Below, piece after piece: positions 44,401 to 57,300 of a stretch of DNA of 64,000 nucleotides; position 1 is the stretch's first letter, and each line of letters starts with the position of its first letter. Source of the stretch: Lineus longissimus. Taxonomy: Eukaryota > Nemertea > Pilidiophora > Heteronemertea > Lineidae. A program made the translations under genes and the position numbers. The notes under the pieces were generated by a model, which did no database searches, was not told the origin of the DNA, and saw only the letters and a program-made list of their open reading frames with translations. The stretch lies in contig NC_088318.1 of NCBI RefSeq assembly GCF_910592395.1, forward strand, positions 13,392,349-13,456,348, written 5' to 3'.

Positions 44401-46467
44401 AGGTCTTCTTTTTCTGCAACAAGGTATTAGTCTCATCAACGTCTGGTATGGTGAAGTGCTGTCTCTAAAAATCATTTGGAGTACATGTCAAAAGCACACA
44501 TTTTCATTTAAGCTCAATACATGTAAGATAATGCGAGTATTTCATTGATACTTACCTGATACAAAGCTGTAAGTCAATTTGAAACCAAGATTATTAACTT
44601 TGAACATCTGTTGGGTGCCGGCATAGAATTCGAGGAAGAGAGTGTTTGTTTCTGAGATGTGAGCTCCTCTGGAAAGGCCCTTAATGTCGATGAAGTCACC
44701 GGAGGCCTTGTCCGAGTCGTACACCTAAAGTTCAAAGGAAAAAATACAGTGGAACCTCTCCAAGCAGACACTTCTCTCCTAAGGACACCCTCTCTATTAA
44801 AGACACCCTCTCTAATAAAGACACTGCATATGGTCCCAAATTGGTCATTTCCACTGACATTGACCTCTGTAGTCAGGACAATTCTGAATTAAGGACAGCG
44901 TATAGTGATGTTTGCATCTGGTATCAAAACCAATATTTCGATAGTGAGTAAGACATCATAAGCCACAAGACTATTTGTTCCGAAAATATGATTATAATAA
45001 TAATAATACGAGTCTTATATAGCGCAGTATCCAACCATTAACTGGTCGCTCAAAGCGCTTGATAGGCCTCTTTAAAAAGCAAATGTTTAAGTTGTCCCTT
45101 GAAAGATAACAGAGAGCTGCAGTTCCTAACAGTTGAAGGAAGTTTGTTCCACAGCTATTATCTGCCACAAATGTTCATATCAATCTTACCCTAATCTTGC
45201 TGTCAAAATCGAGATCAAGGTCGTCAAAGACAATCATGACGAACCCAGTTGCCACTGTGTTTCTCAGCAGGTAATTGTAGGTGGTGCCGCCCTGGTAGCC
45301 AGTGGGGAAACCATGAGAGCGGAGAATGCCTTCGCTGTCGGCACCAACGAATGTCGGAGCATTTTCTGAAATAGAAAATAATGAGATAAAGTTACGGATG
45401 AAACTAAATCTGAAATAGAAAATAATGAGATAAAGTTACGGATGAAACTAAATCGGGGGTTGAAGCATTTTCTGAAATAGAAAATAATGAGATAAAGTTA
45501 CGGATGAAACTAAATCGGGGGTTGAAGGTTTTTTAGGGTCAATACCGACAGTCTAATGGCCAGGCCAACAGTGCACAGAACACTCACCACTTGCTGAATA
45601 TGATATCTTCCATCTCCTCTCCTCTGCTCCGTAAGAATAGCTACTGTAGCAGAAACGAATCTGGACATTCGGCGTCTTCGATGTGTAAACTGTCTGATTC
45701 TGAAAACCCTCAAACTTTTTGAGTCCTTCTTTGCCAGTCGGCTCATTGATGAGGAAGTATTCACAACTGAAAGAGAGAAGGCGGTCACTTTAAAAAGTCT
45801 AGAGCTAGGTAGGATGGCATGGGTGCTTTAAGTGGTGAGCTGCCAAGGTAGGGTGGGACACCCTGACAAATGGCCCTGTGGGGAACACTGAGTCACAAGA
45901 TTCACTTACAGGTTATACATGTCGCAATAGTCTTCTGTCATAGATGACTCGATATCGGGAGTCGTACACTTCGGAAGCGAGAAGTCTTCAAATGTCACTT
46001 GGATGATGCAGTTCAAGCATGCTTTCAGCTGGACGTCACAAACGAGTTGAATCTTCTGGTAGGATTCTGGGTAGGATGGCGATGTGATCACACCGCTTTC
46101 GCCGACTTTCAGCTCACGGACGAGATTACTGCCAAACAGACATTCTTCACCTGGAATTGAGTTGGATATTTGTCTGACTGTAGAGGACAGTAGATATTTT
46201 GAGAAAATATATCAATTTCAATACCAGTCATTATGTTATCCAGTGAAATCAAACATAACAGTTGTTGAAAAAATGTCATATTCAGAAAGTGCATGCTCAT
46301 CAGGAGCTTTCCAGTGAATGGTGGTTACATGTACCTTACCATGTCTTCAGGAAGACTAGACTTTTAAAGGTAATCTAATGTTTTGCCATGTACTTACCCT
46401 TTATTAGGATGACACAAGTCAGGATCAAGTAGATTGAGATGAGACTGGTAGCGGGAGTTCTCTTCAT
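41498..46467 (-). CDS. CUB3-LDLa2 type I membrane protein (minus-strand paralog)
   Basis: Thirteen exons (minus): 46398-46467, 45910-46150, 45588-45766, 45190-45365, 44556-44724, 44323-44346, 43959-44111, 43451-43684, 43091-43225, 42732-42815, 42456-42557, 42143-42274, 41498-41862; 687 aa, phases continuous. Residues 1-24 signal peptide (MKRTPATSLISIYLILTCVI); three CUB-like domains at about 24-163, 163-278 and 286-415, each from two exons; LDLa 1 at 415-460 with six Cys and DEARC; a second, atypical LDLa at 460-522; TM helix near 530-552 (VWITLACVTLISVICVAGFI); acidic tail of about 120 residues with YHSL and a Lys/Glu-rich segment, ending VMVF (a possible class II PDZ ligand). The last exon could instead splice at GAG|GTAATG (about 41509). 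Extracellular binding or endocytic receptor is inferred. Confidence 0.85.
44222..44280 (-). repeat. tRNA-like SINE head
   Basis: Minus strand: CAGAGCATCGGTCTTCTGAT, anticodon-arm-like, then GTGGGTTCAAATCCCTTCGG, a B box. No intact D-arm or acceptor pairing, so a tRNA-derived SINE remnant, in an intron. Confidence 0.5.
44323..44346 (-). CDS. 24-nt micro-exon between CUB2 and CUB3
   Basis: TTTCAG and GTAAGTAT flank 24 nt coding for ERPNQPEV, phase 1 at both ends. Its position is matched by a 30-nt exon (53341-53370) in the paralog. Inclusion or skipping both keep the frame. Confidence 0.7.
44747..44905. repeat. CAGTGGAACCTCTC dispersed repeat
   Basis: Begins TA-CAGTGGAACCTCTCC and contains repeated TAAGGACACC/TAAAGACACC units. 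The same start occurs at 39624 (CAGTGGAACCTGTCTACTAA) and 61205 (CAGTAGAACCTCTCTATAAG). A TA next to two of the CAG-starting termini would fit a pogo/Tigger-like DNA transposon family (inference). Confidence 0.5.
45011..45062. repeat. TTATATAGCGC...CTCAAAGCGCTT SINE-like domain, copy 1
   Basis: TTATATAGCGCAGTATCC followed 15-20 nt later by GCTCAAAGCGCTTGATAGG, in an intron. Same arrangement at 56841-56890. This pairing is common in invertebrate repeats and looks like a shared SINE domain. Confidence 0.5.
45366..45530. repeat. Three tandem copies of a splice-acceptor-containing unit
   Basis: CTGAAATAGAAAATAATGAG recurs at 45366, 45410 and 45472 (periods 44 and 62 nt). The first copy is the polypyrimidine/AG of the exon 45190-45365 on the minus strand; the third also copies seven exonic bases. 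Confidence 0.7.
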
Positions 46468-49400
46468 GTTGGAAAGATAGCTGTTTAGGACAACACAGGA
46501 AGGGCATGAAGAGCTGAAAAATATGCACAAAATTTTGATTATAAAAATTAAACACTAAGACGATTGAACAATAACGCTGAATGTGGACTAGACAGCCTAA
46601 ATATTTCAGTACACAAATTCTATAACAAATAGGCAGAATTTTTCTACTTTAATATAGAAATTCTTTTACACCATCGCTTTTTTTTCGAAACATCTGGAAA
46701 ATCATCTAGTAATACAGGATGCTACTATCATTTTATCAGCGTCAATTTCATCGGTGACCACAAAAAACATGAAATAGGGAACCAAGTTGCACAATTGACA
46801 ATTTAATTTACTAAGTATATAGTCATGATTCAATAATGCCTGTTGATAGCTGTACTGTCCAATTTGACTTTGTTCACATCAGGTGAATTGCTCAATAGCA
46901 GATGGATCTCACCCCACGTCACTTTCAGAATTCAATTGCTTGCAGGACACTGTAAAGATGACACTGCATGGAACTGAAACATATCCAACATCACATGCTT
47001 ATTAAGAACAAGTTTTTATATCACAAAGGAAATTGCAATGCAATTGACCTCACATCCTATTGAAAAATCCAACCATTAGGATTAGGTTGGACTTCAATCC
47101 CTTTCACTTCAACTGACCTTCCATGACTATTGCAAAGAACTTGTTGAAATCAAACTTAATCCTACGACGGTGAACTCATCCAAAATACTATGTAACATGA
47201 CTCAAAACAAAGTAACTGAGGTTTGCCACATCTTCTTTCACTTTAACCGGAATGATATAATCATATGAAAATTGCATAGAAGTTTAATGCTACTTTAGAA
47301 CCAATTCAAATCACAGAACCATTGAAATCACCCAATATTCAATAAAACTGAAATGAAACATAAAATGAGAGTGAAACAATTACAAAGACTCTCCATGAAT
47401 GAATTTCAAACAGATTGAGACATGAGAGAGAATGTATACAAACTACTTAATTTGAGAAGAATATAACGATCCATACAGAGAAATCTAGCAGTTTGATGTA
47501 TTTCACAAGGCTTGCCTATGCACATCCACTTTCATCTTAGATTGCCCCAGGCATCAAACCGCCCATGAAGAATAAAGACCAGATGAAAGAAATATAAGCC
47601 TGCTATTCCTCCGATTTGTTATTGCTGTGCTGGGTTATAAATGGAACGTCTGCTATACTAAAGTGGCCAAAGCAGCTCAAGTATGAATAACTGCAGTAAA
47701 CAGACTGTGGTGACTCATACATATCCTATTTGCTGAAAGATGTGAAGTGAAATAAAACGAATGAACCAGCTCAGTCGAGTCTACTAATAATAATATTTTC
47801 TTTATTATTCATCATCAAAGCAACAATGCTACCACATCACACATCAATTACTATCTAGGGAATAATTAAGAGTTATGATTAAGTTAGAACGTGAGAAATG
47901 ATGCATGGCGGCAACACCGATCTAAACCACAGATAAGCTCCTGTTTCATCAAAGCAAGATAAAAGCATTGTGAAATGTCAGAGAAGCCATATCGGCCCCT
48001 CCCTCTTCATCAACCAAATTCACCTCCAAAACCACTAAATACATTTCTCAAAACCGGGCACTTTAATCTAACGAGATAGATAAATTGAATAAACCAAAGG
48101 AATACTTACATGAAGCCACGAGGCTGGCGTTTTTAGACAATTAAAGACTCATTTTTGTCTCACCGTTTCATTGATACAATGACTTTTATGAATCATCAGC
48201 CGGTTGGTAGTTGCTGTTGAATGTAACAAAACTTTTTTCATCAACCAGATGTAAAGTGAAAAAATCAGACTATATCTTTCATAAAACCTAATAAAATTTC
48301 AAGAATTCAGGTAATTTTTAATTTATTTTAGTTTAAAATCATCACAGGAGCATGAATTACCTTAAAAATGCCTTTGATATGAAATAGTTTTCAAGTTTCT
48401 GTTACATCCTTGAGAAACTCGTGATGTCACGCCATCTAGCGGGATGCAGCGGAGGCTGGAAAGGACAAGTTGAGAACTTTTTGTCGATTAATCATCGTTT
48501 TATCGATTTAACATGCCGATTCTTTCCAAGTTCATATGTCTTACTGCAAGGTGAACCCCTTCTGATGAATGACAAGATAAGAAACATGCCTGAAATGTTG
48601 CAATGTAAGTGCACTTTGATGTTGCAATGTAAAAAAAGTTACTTTTTTCAGCCCATGGTCATGGATTTGGATGGTCATGACCATAGCCATAGGCCTAGCA
48701 GTGTATAGCAATCACAATCAGACGGCAGAGACAGTCACAGAATCAGTCAGTGCCAGTTGGACCAGCAGTGCAACCCGTGGCTGGACCTTGTGGATGGGCA
48801 GTGGGCAGAAATTGGCTTTGCTTTATCCCTCTGTAGTGGTATTCCATAATTTGGCACAGTCCCAATCACTCAGCAAAGATACCCAGCCTAACCGGATCAT
48901 ATTGTGCTGTACAAGAACAGAGCAATATTTCGTTGAGTCGGTGCAGACTTAAACCTACGTACAAGTACAAGTGTACAATGTTTTGACATCTTTAGATGCT
49001 GGGCCGAGGAAGGAAGGAGGCTGGAACATTAAGGCCTCCAGATCTTGGTCAGTCATGATCATGGCAATTTATCACAATATCACGTCCATACTGAACAAGG
49101 TCAAGGCTTGTAAAGCTTTGGAAGCCAGGCCTGGCATATCTGAAGAAGACCAGATATGTCAAAGGGTCAAATTCAGCACTGTTTAACTGTGAAATAGGAG
49201 AGACCCCTTTTGGTAACTTAATCTACCAGCCTGGCTACTGCCTATAGTCTCCCTTTTAAGTTAAACATGTTCAATCAATGATCAATGGGCACAAAGGTCA
49301 GGAAAGGAACCTGCAGTGATGGCAAGGGGTATTTACTCGATTACCCATTTTGCATATACAGCTAAAGCTTCATTTTTGGGGCTACTTTGGCCCCAGTCAT

Positions 49401-51298
49401 AGTTGCATTAATCTGCAAAATTGTCAGTAAAAGATAGTGTGTGTGAGTCTATCACATGCAAATGTGCCCTCGGAACATGGCCAGCCTGCAACATAAATTG
49501 CTTGTAAATCAAATCAGGGTCTACAATATAGATTTTAAGTCGGGCACTTGGCAGCCAACAACATTTTTTTTGAATTCCTCAAAAGGGTATCTCGAATAAT
49601 TAAGAAAAGCCCCCTGGCAAGAGCAAGTCAAAAAGGTAAACATTTGCCTGCGAAACCCTCTCTGTACTCCTCTGTGGCTCGGACCCCATCAAATGAAACG
49701 CAGCAATTTGCCATCAGGCAATATGACCCGTGGTTTCCACGGCGATAGAAACTGATTTGATTTCTATCTGAACAGTTGGTGCGACGTATGGAAGGAGGGC
49801 TGTCTCCGAGGATAGTCGGTTGGTGTAAAGATTGTAGGATCAAATTTGTTTGCTGCGGTGTGGTCTTGTCTACTTTAGTCACATCTTCGTGGATTCACTG
49901 TCAATACCCAACACAGTCCCTTATCTATATATCACCTAGAAGGTAAAGTCATTGCCTTGTTGTTTGAATTTAGGATGATGACACATAACAAACAGATTTC
50001 CTGAATTCCATTGGGAAAGCAGCATGCCTTATCTTTCAGAAGTGAAATACTGCTTTGGACTTTGTTGGGACACCCCTCCTTTTCTGACAAGCAGATTTGG
50101 GTCTAAATACAGTATAATCACTAGTCTGCATGGTCTACTCTATAGTCAAATCAGCTGTGGTACTCAATGCTGGTGATGAGATGGTCCCATGTGAGAGACG
50201 GTTTCATTAGATTAGGATCAATCAATGGGAACGTTAGAAATCATTGGGTAGTTACTACATGTCTGCTCATGTTACGGAACGGTAAACATCTCGTTGTCAC
50301 AAACGAGGCTGATTGAGTCATTTCTAGGAGATGTGGGGTTATCATGTGCATTTCTGAGAGTTACGCTGTACGAATATTGTAATAATCTTAGGGATACTTT
50401 ATGTTTTTGGCCGAAGGATTTCTTATATTCATAAATTTATGTTTTACACCGGTGAATATATGGGGAATTGAACATGTTGAATGTATCAGTAATAACCAGT
50501 TCATCAGATGACCTTTTGGCTTTATGACATCGAATTTTATGGACTGAATATGCATGCTGCCTGATGTCCCCAAGGAATAGGTGTGTTAGTAATTGTCTAT
50601 CAATACTGGATGATGTGACGTATTGTTCTTTCAAATCTTGGGTGTGGTGTTACAGCTCTTGTTTTATCGCTTTTCATGTGGCTCTGATGTGAACTTGTGT
50701 CATGACTGCCTAACTTCCCTAATCCCATGCCAGTACTCAGTAGTCATGTTACATCTTTCATCATGTCTTTCTTTGTTTCCTTTCAGATGCATGATTAGGA
50801 ACATGATCAAGAGTGCAGTCCTGAGTGAAGATGTTGCATGTGTTTGCCGTCAGCCCACAGCCCCATGTTGACGAAACAGATAAACTTCACTGTTGGCTAC
50901 GTGTAGGTTCGTGGCAACACCATGGTGATTCTTCTTGAGGTAAGATGTCAAAATATAAAGGTAGAACTACATTTGATGTTCGGTGTTGTGTCGGCATTCC
51001 ACTAGTTGTAAGGAATAATATCATAGGGCAGGGAAAGGCAACATTATCATGTTAGGGCACCTACTGCCGCCCAAGAAAGACAAAACCAGAAGAAACCTTC
51101 TTTGTGTTTATCTATCTTGCCTTTTGCATGTTTGGACAAAAAGCATATTCTTACCTCATTTCCTCAGTGATTCTCATGTGCACAGCGATTTTCATGTTTA
51201 CTTTTATTGGTATGTTGCTGTGAGACGATATGCGTATTCAGCATCACTGGCAGCATGTCACACCTACCACTTTTAACGATTTCTATTCTGTTTTGCAG
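46468..51298. other. Bidirectional intergenic region between two CUB/LDLa paralogs
   Basis: About 4.8 kb between divergent starts. No supported gene. Contains the probable 5' noncoding exon of the plus-strand gene (ending 50939) and many short unrelated frames. No obvious TATA or CpG cluster. Confidence 0.5.
50875..50939 (+). other. Possible 5' untranslated exon of the plus-strand CUB/LDLa gene
   Basis: Ends CTTGAG|GTAAGATG, a strong donor. Contains ATG at 50922. Spliced to 51299 it would form a seven-codon upstream frame (MVILLEE) whose stop overlaps the main ATG. The 5' limit is not visible. Confidence 0.35.
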
Positions 51299-51300
51299 GA

Positions 51301-54300
51301 ATGAAGAGTATTTGGGTTGTCTTCTTGTTGTTGTGTGTATTTTGTGACAAGAATCGTGGACAAAGAAGTAAGTATAGTGCTCTGTCGATGTCAGGAGATT
51401 GGATGAGTTACTGGGAACCATACAAGACACAGTGCATTGTACACTGTGCTACTCTGTAACCCAGGTGCTTATAGAATAATGTAACATTATATTATTTGGG
51501 GAGTAATTAGAATTTTTAAAATTAATGCATCTCCTTTTCAGCTATAACCTGTGATACCAGCAACCCAGTAGACTACGCGGTCGACCTCCCCCGAGCGGAA
51601 ATAGGCTTCATCATACCGCTCATTCAACCGCCCTCCTACGGATCAGACCATGCAAAGTGTGATATCACTCTTGTTGCCGCTTCCACTAGCCTAATAAAGA
51701 TCACGTTTTCGCTATTTAATGAGTCTGTATGCCACCCGGCGAAGTTTGATTATCTCATCACTGGAGATGACTGTGATACCCTCAAACGGTAAGTTGACTT
51801 TGTTAATTTGAGAAATATTTCAGGAATTGTTGATAAGTACCAGTACCCCAAAATAAAAATACCAGTAAATCAATAAGGACGTTAAGCGTACCATCAGAAA
51901 GTTCTTATCCGAAGCTTTTAAGTCAATAGTCTTATTCCTGTTGAGAGATTTTAACAATTCGGAATATTTTTGACAATGTCAGTGTCCCATTGTCCAGTTT
52001 TTTCATAAATTCAGTTTATTATCCCTTCATTGTCACTCGTGGGGCAATATTTCGTGGCAAGAAGCAACGTAGTGTTAAGTGTCTTGCTCAAGGATACATA
52101 GGTTAGACAGTGAAAGTCAATTCTAGAAGTAATGCCAAAGCAAGTGTTTTACATCCACTCACATTCCGTCTCTCTGCAGCTGTGATTACCTTCTCATACA
52201 TGAGCCCTACGAAACGTCAAGACCTCTGAAGAAATACGATGGATTGCACAGTGGCGACACCTATAAATCTCACTCGCATAAAGTCCACATTCGTTTCTGC
52301 TTCATCAAACCTTATCGAGATATGATGACCAGGTGGAAGTTGAAATATCAAGTCAAAGGTAGGTTGATTTCGGCGTCTCTGTTAATGGCGTTTGTGTTGA
52401 TTTTATAGGATTGATTAAGAACGGTTGGCAATTCTCCTTCGAAATTGCTCTTCAAAAACTTCCACTTCATGTTTTCAGAGAGGAAAGGTGTGGAACTATT
52501 TGAAGGAACCTCTGGCACAGTGCGTACGCCGTTCTTTCCCTATGGCTACAGCATCGGCAGGGACTACAAATGGTTGTTTGTTCATGCCGAGATCCAGGGC
52601 TTTGTGTTCCTACAGTTTGATGACATGTTGCTTGCTCGAGGACACACCCTAGAGGTAAGGAATTGATATAATAGACCCACTAAAATCCGGGCGGCAAATT
52701 TTAAAAAGTGTGAATGGTGCCATTTGAAAAAGTTGATTGAGACTTTTCCAACAATTATTCCTGTGAATTCAGGGCCCTGCTCCAAGTTTTCCCTCCACAA
52801 TACAGTTCTCCTATATGAAACATACTCTTTTTTGCAGATATATGATGGAGGGGGCCCCTGGGCCAACCGGGAAGTCCGCAATCTGACAGACAGGCGGCCA
52901 TTCTTTTCCACTGGGCCTATGGTGTTTGCAGCGTTGATGCTCCGTGATGTCACCAATACTCAAGTCGGCGCCGGGTTCAAACTCAGATATGACTTGATTC
53001 AGTGTGAGTAAGATATGTGATTTTCACAGATTTCTAGCCGTCTGTCAGCTTATTCAAGGCATTTGCCTTTTGGGTGCCAGTTCTTTCCCCAACTTCTGGG
53101 CCAGTTTAGCATTGCTTGTCCATCCTCCCGTCATGTCTTTCTTGGTGGAATATCTAGACGTTTCTTTCTGACACCGTCTCTATACTGGTCTAAAAAGAGG
53201 CTAGCAATCTTATAAGTATCATGCCATTCTCAATAGAAGAGGTGTGAAGATAGGCAAGAGACAGAGCGTCTTGGCATCTTTCTCATTTCATTTTTATCAA
53301 ACATAAAAATAGTACTTCATGAAATTTTTATCCTTTTCAGATAAAAGATACCTGTCTCAATACAAAACACGTAAGTTCAACTCGACAGAAGATCTTAAAA
53401 CAATCTGACCTGTAACTGCTTGAGACCAACACCAAATTGAAATTCAAAAGTTGGCCATTTTCTATGCCCATAACAGGCTCTGACCAAAATAAGCTTTGAT
53501 TGCGCTGCTCTTCATTGAAAATAAACACTCGCAATTAAATGCACATTTCAGTTCAATGTCGACACTTACTCTTGGTCCTCTCTTTCAGGCACGGAAGTGC
53601 TGGCCAACAACAGTGCCATATTCCCTGACCTGGAACCTCGTCCATACACCGGTCTTTTGAGTCTCTTCGTCAATGTACCCGGCTCTCTCTACTATGACTA
53701 CCTCTGGATTATTCCCCCATTAAGGTCACCCGAGGCTGCTGTTGTTTGGTTGGTCAATTACAGTTTCCCTGTCGGTGAGTATTCAGGAATAATTTTCCCC
53801 TTCAGGCCAAATTTGGCAACTCTGGGCCTACTGTTGGATCTCAAAGATCTTTATTCTAAGCTTCTTTGGCATATTGACTCTGGTGTGTCGGATACCACTC
53901 GGTCAGTTGCAAGGAGGCATAGTGAGTCATGTACCTTTTCAGGGAGGTTGGTTTTTACACCAGGAAAACAACAAAACAAGATGAAAAGACGACAACGTTT
54001 TGTTGGTAGTTTGTATCAAGTTGAACTTGAGCCGGACAGTTTTTGGCGCCTTGGTAGAAACTGCAGTGATACACTGTTGATAAACAAAGTGCAAAATGGG
54101 GAAGAAAAAAGAGGAGAAGACGTGAACTGTCTGTTATTGCGCCTTCGGTCAGTTTTGTCTAGAGGACCTAGCTCTGACCTGAATCAAACTTTAGTGTGAC
54201 AGTGCGGCTCTCCTTTGGGTATTTCATTCAGCCTTCATCTTATTTCTATAGGGAGCAAACTTGAAGTTCTATTCGGCTACAACAGCGACGCTAACGTACT

Positions 54301-57300
54301 TTATAGATACGTTGGTTCGTGGAAGACGTCAAAGACAGTTAGTAACGCGATTGTTTCCAATAAAGGCCTCTACCTCAGACTCACTGGTTACTTTTACGGA
54401 ACTGTCTTTGTTCACATCTCATATGCCATCTTCAGAGATTTAAAGGAGGATCAGTATAATGATGATACGCGTCAAGGTTAGTATGATCGGCAAATATTCT
54501 CCGTCTTATTTCCAGGGTGCGAGCTCCAAGTGCGAGGCGGCTACCACAGTGATGCTAACATACTTTATAAATATGTTAGTTCCTCGGACACGCCCAGGAT
54601 GGTTAATATAACAAATAAGGGCCTTTACCTCCGGCTCACAGGCTTCATCTACAAAACGGTGTACGTTTGTATCTCATATGCCATCTTTAGAGATTTAAAA
54701 CAGGATCAGTACAACAGTGATGTGCGTCAAGGTAAGTTAAATTGTGCATTACCAGGGGCGTTGCTTGCTATTTGCTTTTTGCTCTTGGGGAAGGGGTAAG
54801 ATGACACTCTCTGAAATGTTTCAGTCACATTTGTGGGTGACTTGTATTGAGGGGCATTAGCACCTCCACTAGCTACGTCCCTGATTACCCTGTTTCTTGT
54901 CTGGCATTAGACATAGGACTAGGAGTTTTGGAAGAAAAGAGTGTCTTAATCATAAGGTGTAGAGAGAACCAGCGATGCTGGAGTTTGTGTTTCAGTCCTC
55001 CCCCGAGTGCATCTCAGACTCTAGGCTATAAACTCGACCTGTTAGACTCTAAAACATGTGATAACAGAAACATATCTCTTTATTTTCAGGTTGTAGCTTC
55101 CCTGGCGATGTGAACAACAGCGTGCCAGCGATGCCTGGGTTTGTGTGCCATCTCTCCCGATGGTGCATCCCCGACTTTCTCAAGTGTGATAAGATACTCC
55201 ACTGTGCTGGCAAAGAAGATGAGTTGAAGGAGATGTGTGGTAAGCTTCCATCATATTGTTAAAGGGACAGGTGGGCCATGAGATCTTGCATGTTGGTTTT
55301 CCCTGCAAAAATGACTTCCAATAGGACCATGACTTCTCAAAGCAGGGTTATTGAGAAATCATTAATCTTCTAAACACAACAGCAGAAGATTTTGAAACAT
55401 TTTGATGTGGTTATGATGTGTGTGTTGTTGCATGGCTTTTGAATTCAACATTGTTTGAAGACCTGGAGACAAGTAAGCTGTTTGCTGGAGTCATAGATGT
55501 TACTGTCATTGTTCCATGATACCGTAGACTGGGAATTTTCTTGTGGGTTTCAATTTTGCTTTTTTCTCAGCAGCAAAGTTTGAGATAATAAAATGTCGCA
55601 AAAAACAAACTTTTAAGTAACTTTGTTACTGTTAAAGTGTTCTCAAAAATCTGATTTAAAACTCGACCAAAGCTGCATAGCTGTGAAATATTTCGGTTAA
55701 TACAGTAGTGAGTAGTCTCATGGTAAATAGGAGCAAGACTTAAATTCTTGATAGTAGGTACCCTCGCGAATTCCCATTCCCAATTCCCTTCTTAAAGATA
55801 AAAAAGACCATGCCCCCTCGACGACCACTAGACCCTACCGCTTCACGACCCAAGATCCTTGTAACAGCCGGTCATCAACTTGTGGTGAGTTGTTCTGTCT
55901 TTGCCTTGGTAGGATATTTCTATAAAAACCTCATTGCACTGTTTGCCCTTCCAAATCTACTTTAATAGTTAAATTGCCAAGATACATCTCGTATTCATGT
56001 ATTTTACTGAAAAATTGGTCCAAAGGAGGTCTATCACTGTATATGTCATCCAAATGTTGTACTTCTGCCTAGAAGAGTAATGTTTACAAGATGGAAGTGA
56101 TGTCCGTTCGTATTGTGCAGATTGGGTTTTGTAATTGTATATCTGTCTGTGTTCTTCACAAACTTTTCTATTGGAGGGGAGGAAAAGGGTGATTTTTCAT
56201 TGAAAACATTGGTGGGAATTTGAAGATGGGTGGCAGTGAGATTAAGGAATATTTTCAAGAAGTTCAATGGGGCGGAGAACATTGATCTGATTGTTGTAAG
56301 CAATGATCAAACTGTCTTACGCTTGTAATAATGTCAGAATAATTTCATGGCATGTGATGTTCGAAGATATTTTCTTATTGACATTCATATACGATACAAC
56401 ATTTGGCTGTTATCATCTTATGTTATTTGAATATGCCTCTTGCTTCCAGTTACTTCTACCACTAGCACTGGCAAAGATGAAGGTGGCCATTATTACCTGA
56501 CGTGGTTGTTCATCTCGTTACCGATTCTGCTCGTGGTCTGTATATCGTTCTGTATGGTGTGGGTCATACGCAAATCTCGAAACCGGCACCGTAATAACAG
56601 TCCACCAGGTAAGGCCGTCATATATGGATGGTCAGCGAAAGCTGAACCATGTTACCTATTTAGTGCTGTGCTATAAACAATCGTGATACAAGGAGACTAA
56701 AAAAGAAAGGCCACAATGAAATAAAATTCCTATAATTTCATCTTCAACCAGAATTTCGTCCTTTTTTTGAACCGGAAGACTTTGAACACCAACAAAAGCT
56801 CATTACTTCAGAATCATTCATACATACATACATAATGAAATTTATATAGCGCTGTATCCAGAGATGCGATCTCCGCTCAAAGTGCTGCATTCAGATGCAG
56901 AGTTGTTCCTTGTCGACCCTTGAGGAGAGGGGTACAAGCTACAAATTGATAGTTGCATTAAAAACTTGTTCTGTATCTTTTCTCAGATTATCAAGAGCAC
57001 ATCTCTAGCACGATATCACACACAGTGTCGTTTACACGTACGCTGCAGCAGTCTGGGAACATCGTCAACAGCCACAGCCATTCCGACCTCCTTGGCCCCG
57101 GTCACGGCGATATCGGGCCATTCGGAATCATCAATCCAGCAATGCAGCGCTCGGAGAGCATGGACTCGATATTCAACATGCCAGCGCCGCCATCTTATAG
57201 CGATGTCATTGCTGGGAATGTTGGGACTATGACGAGATCGATCTCACAGGTGAGTCGCACATACGACTTCTGTTTATCGCAAAATATCTGTTCCTCATTA

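Noticed and set aside
53597-54199. 200-aa plus-strand open frame
   Set aside because: Only its first part (to 53774) is the CUB3 exon; it then reads through the donor GTGAGT into intron.
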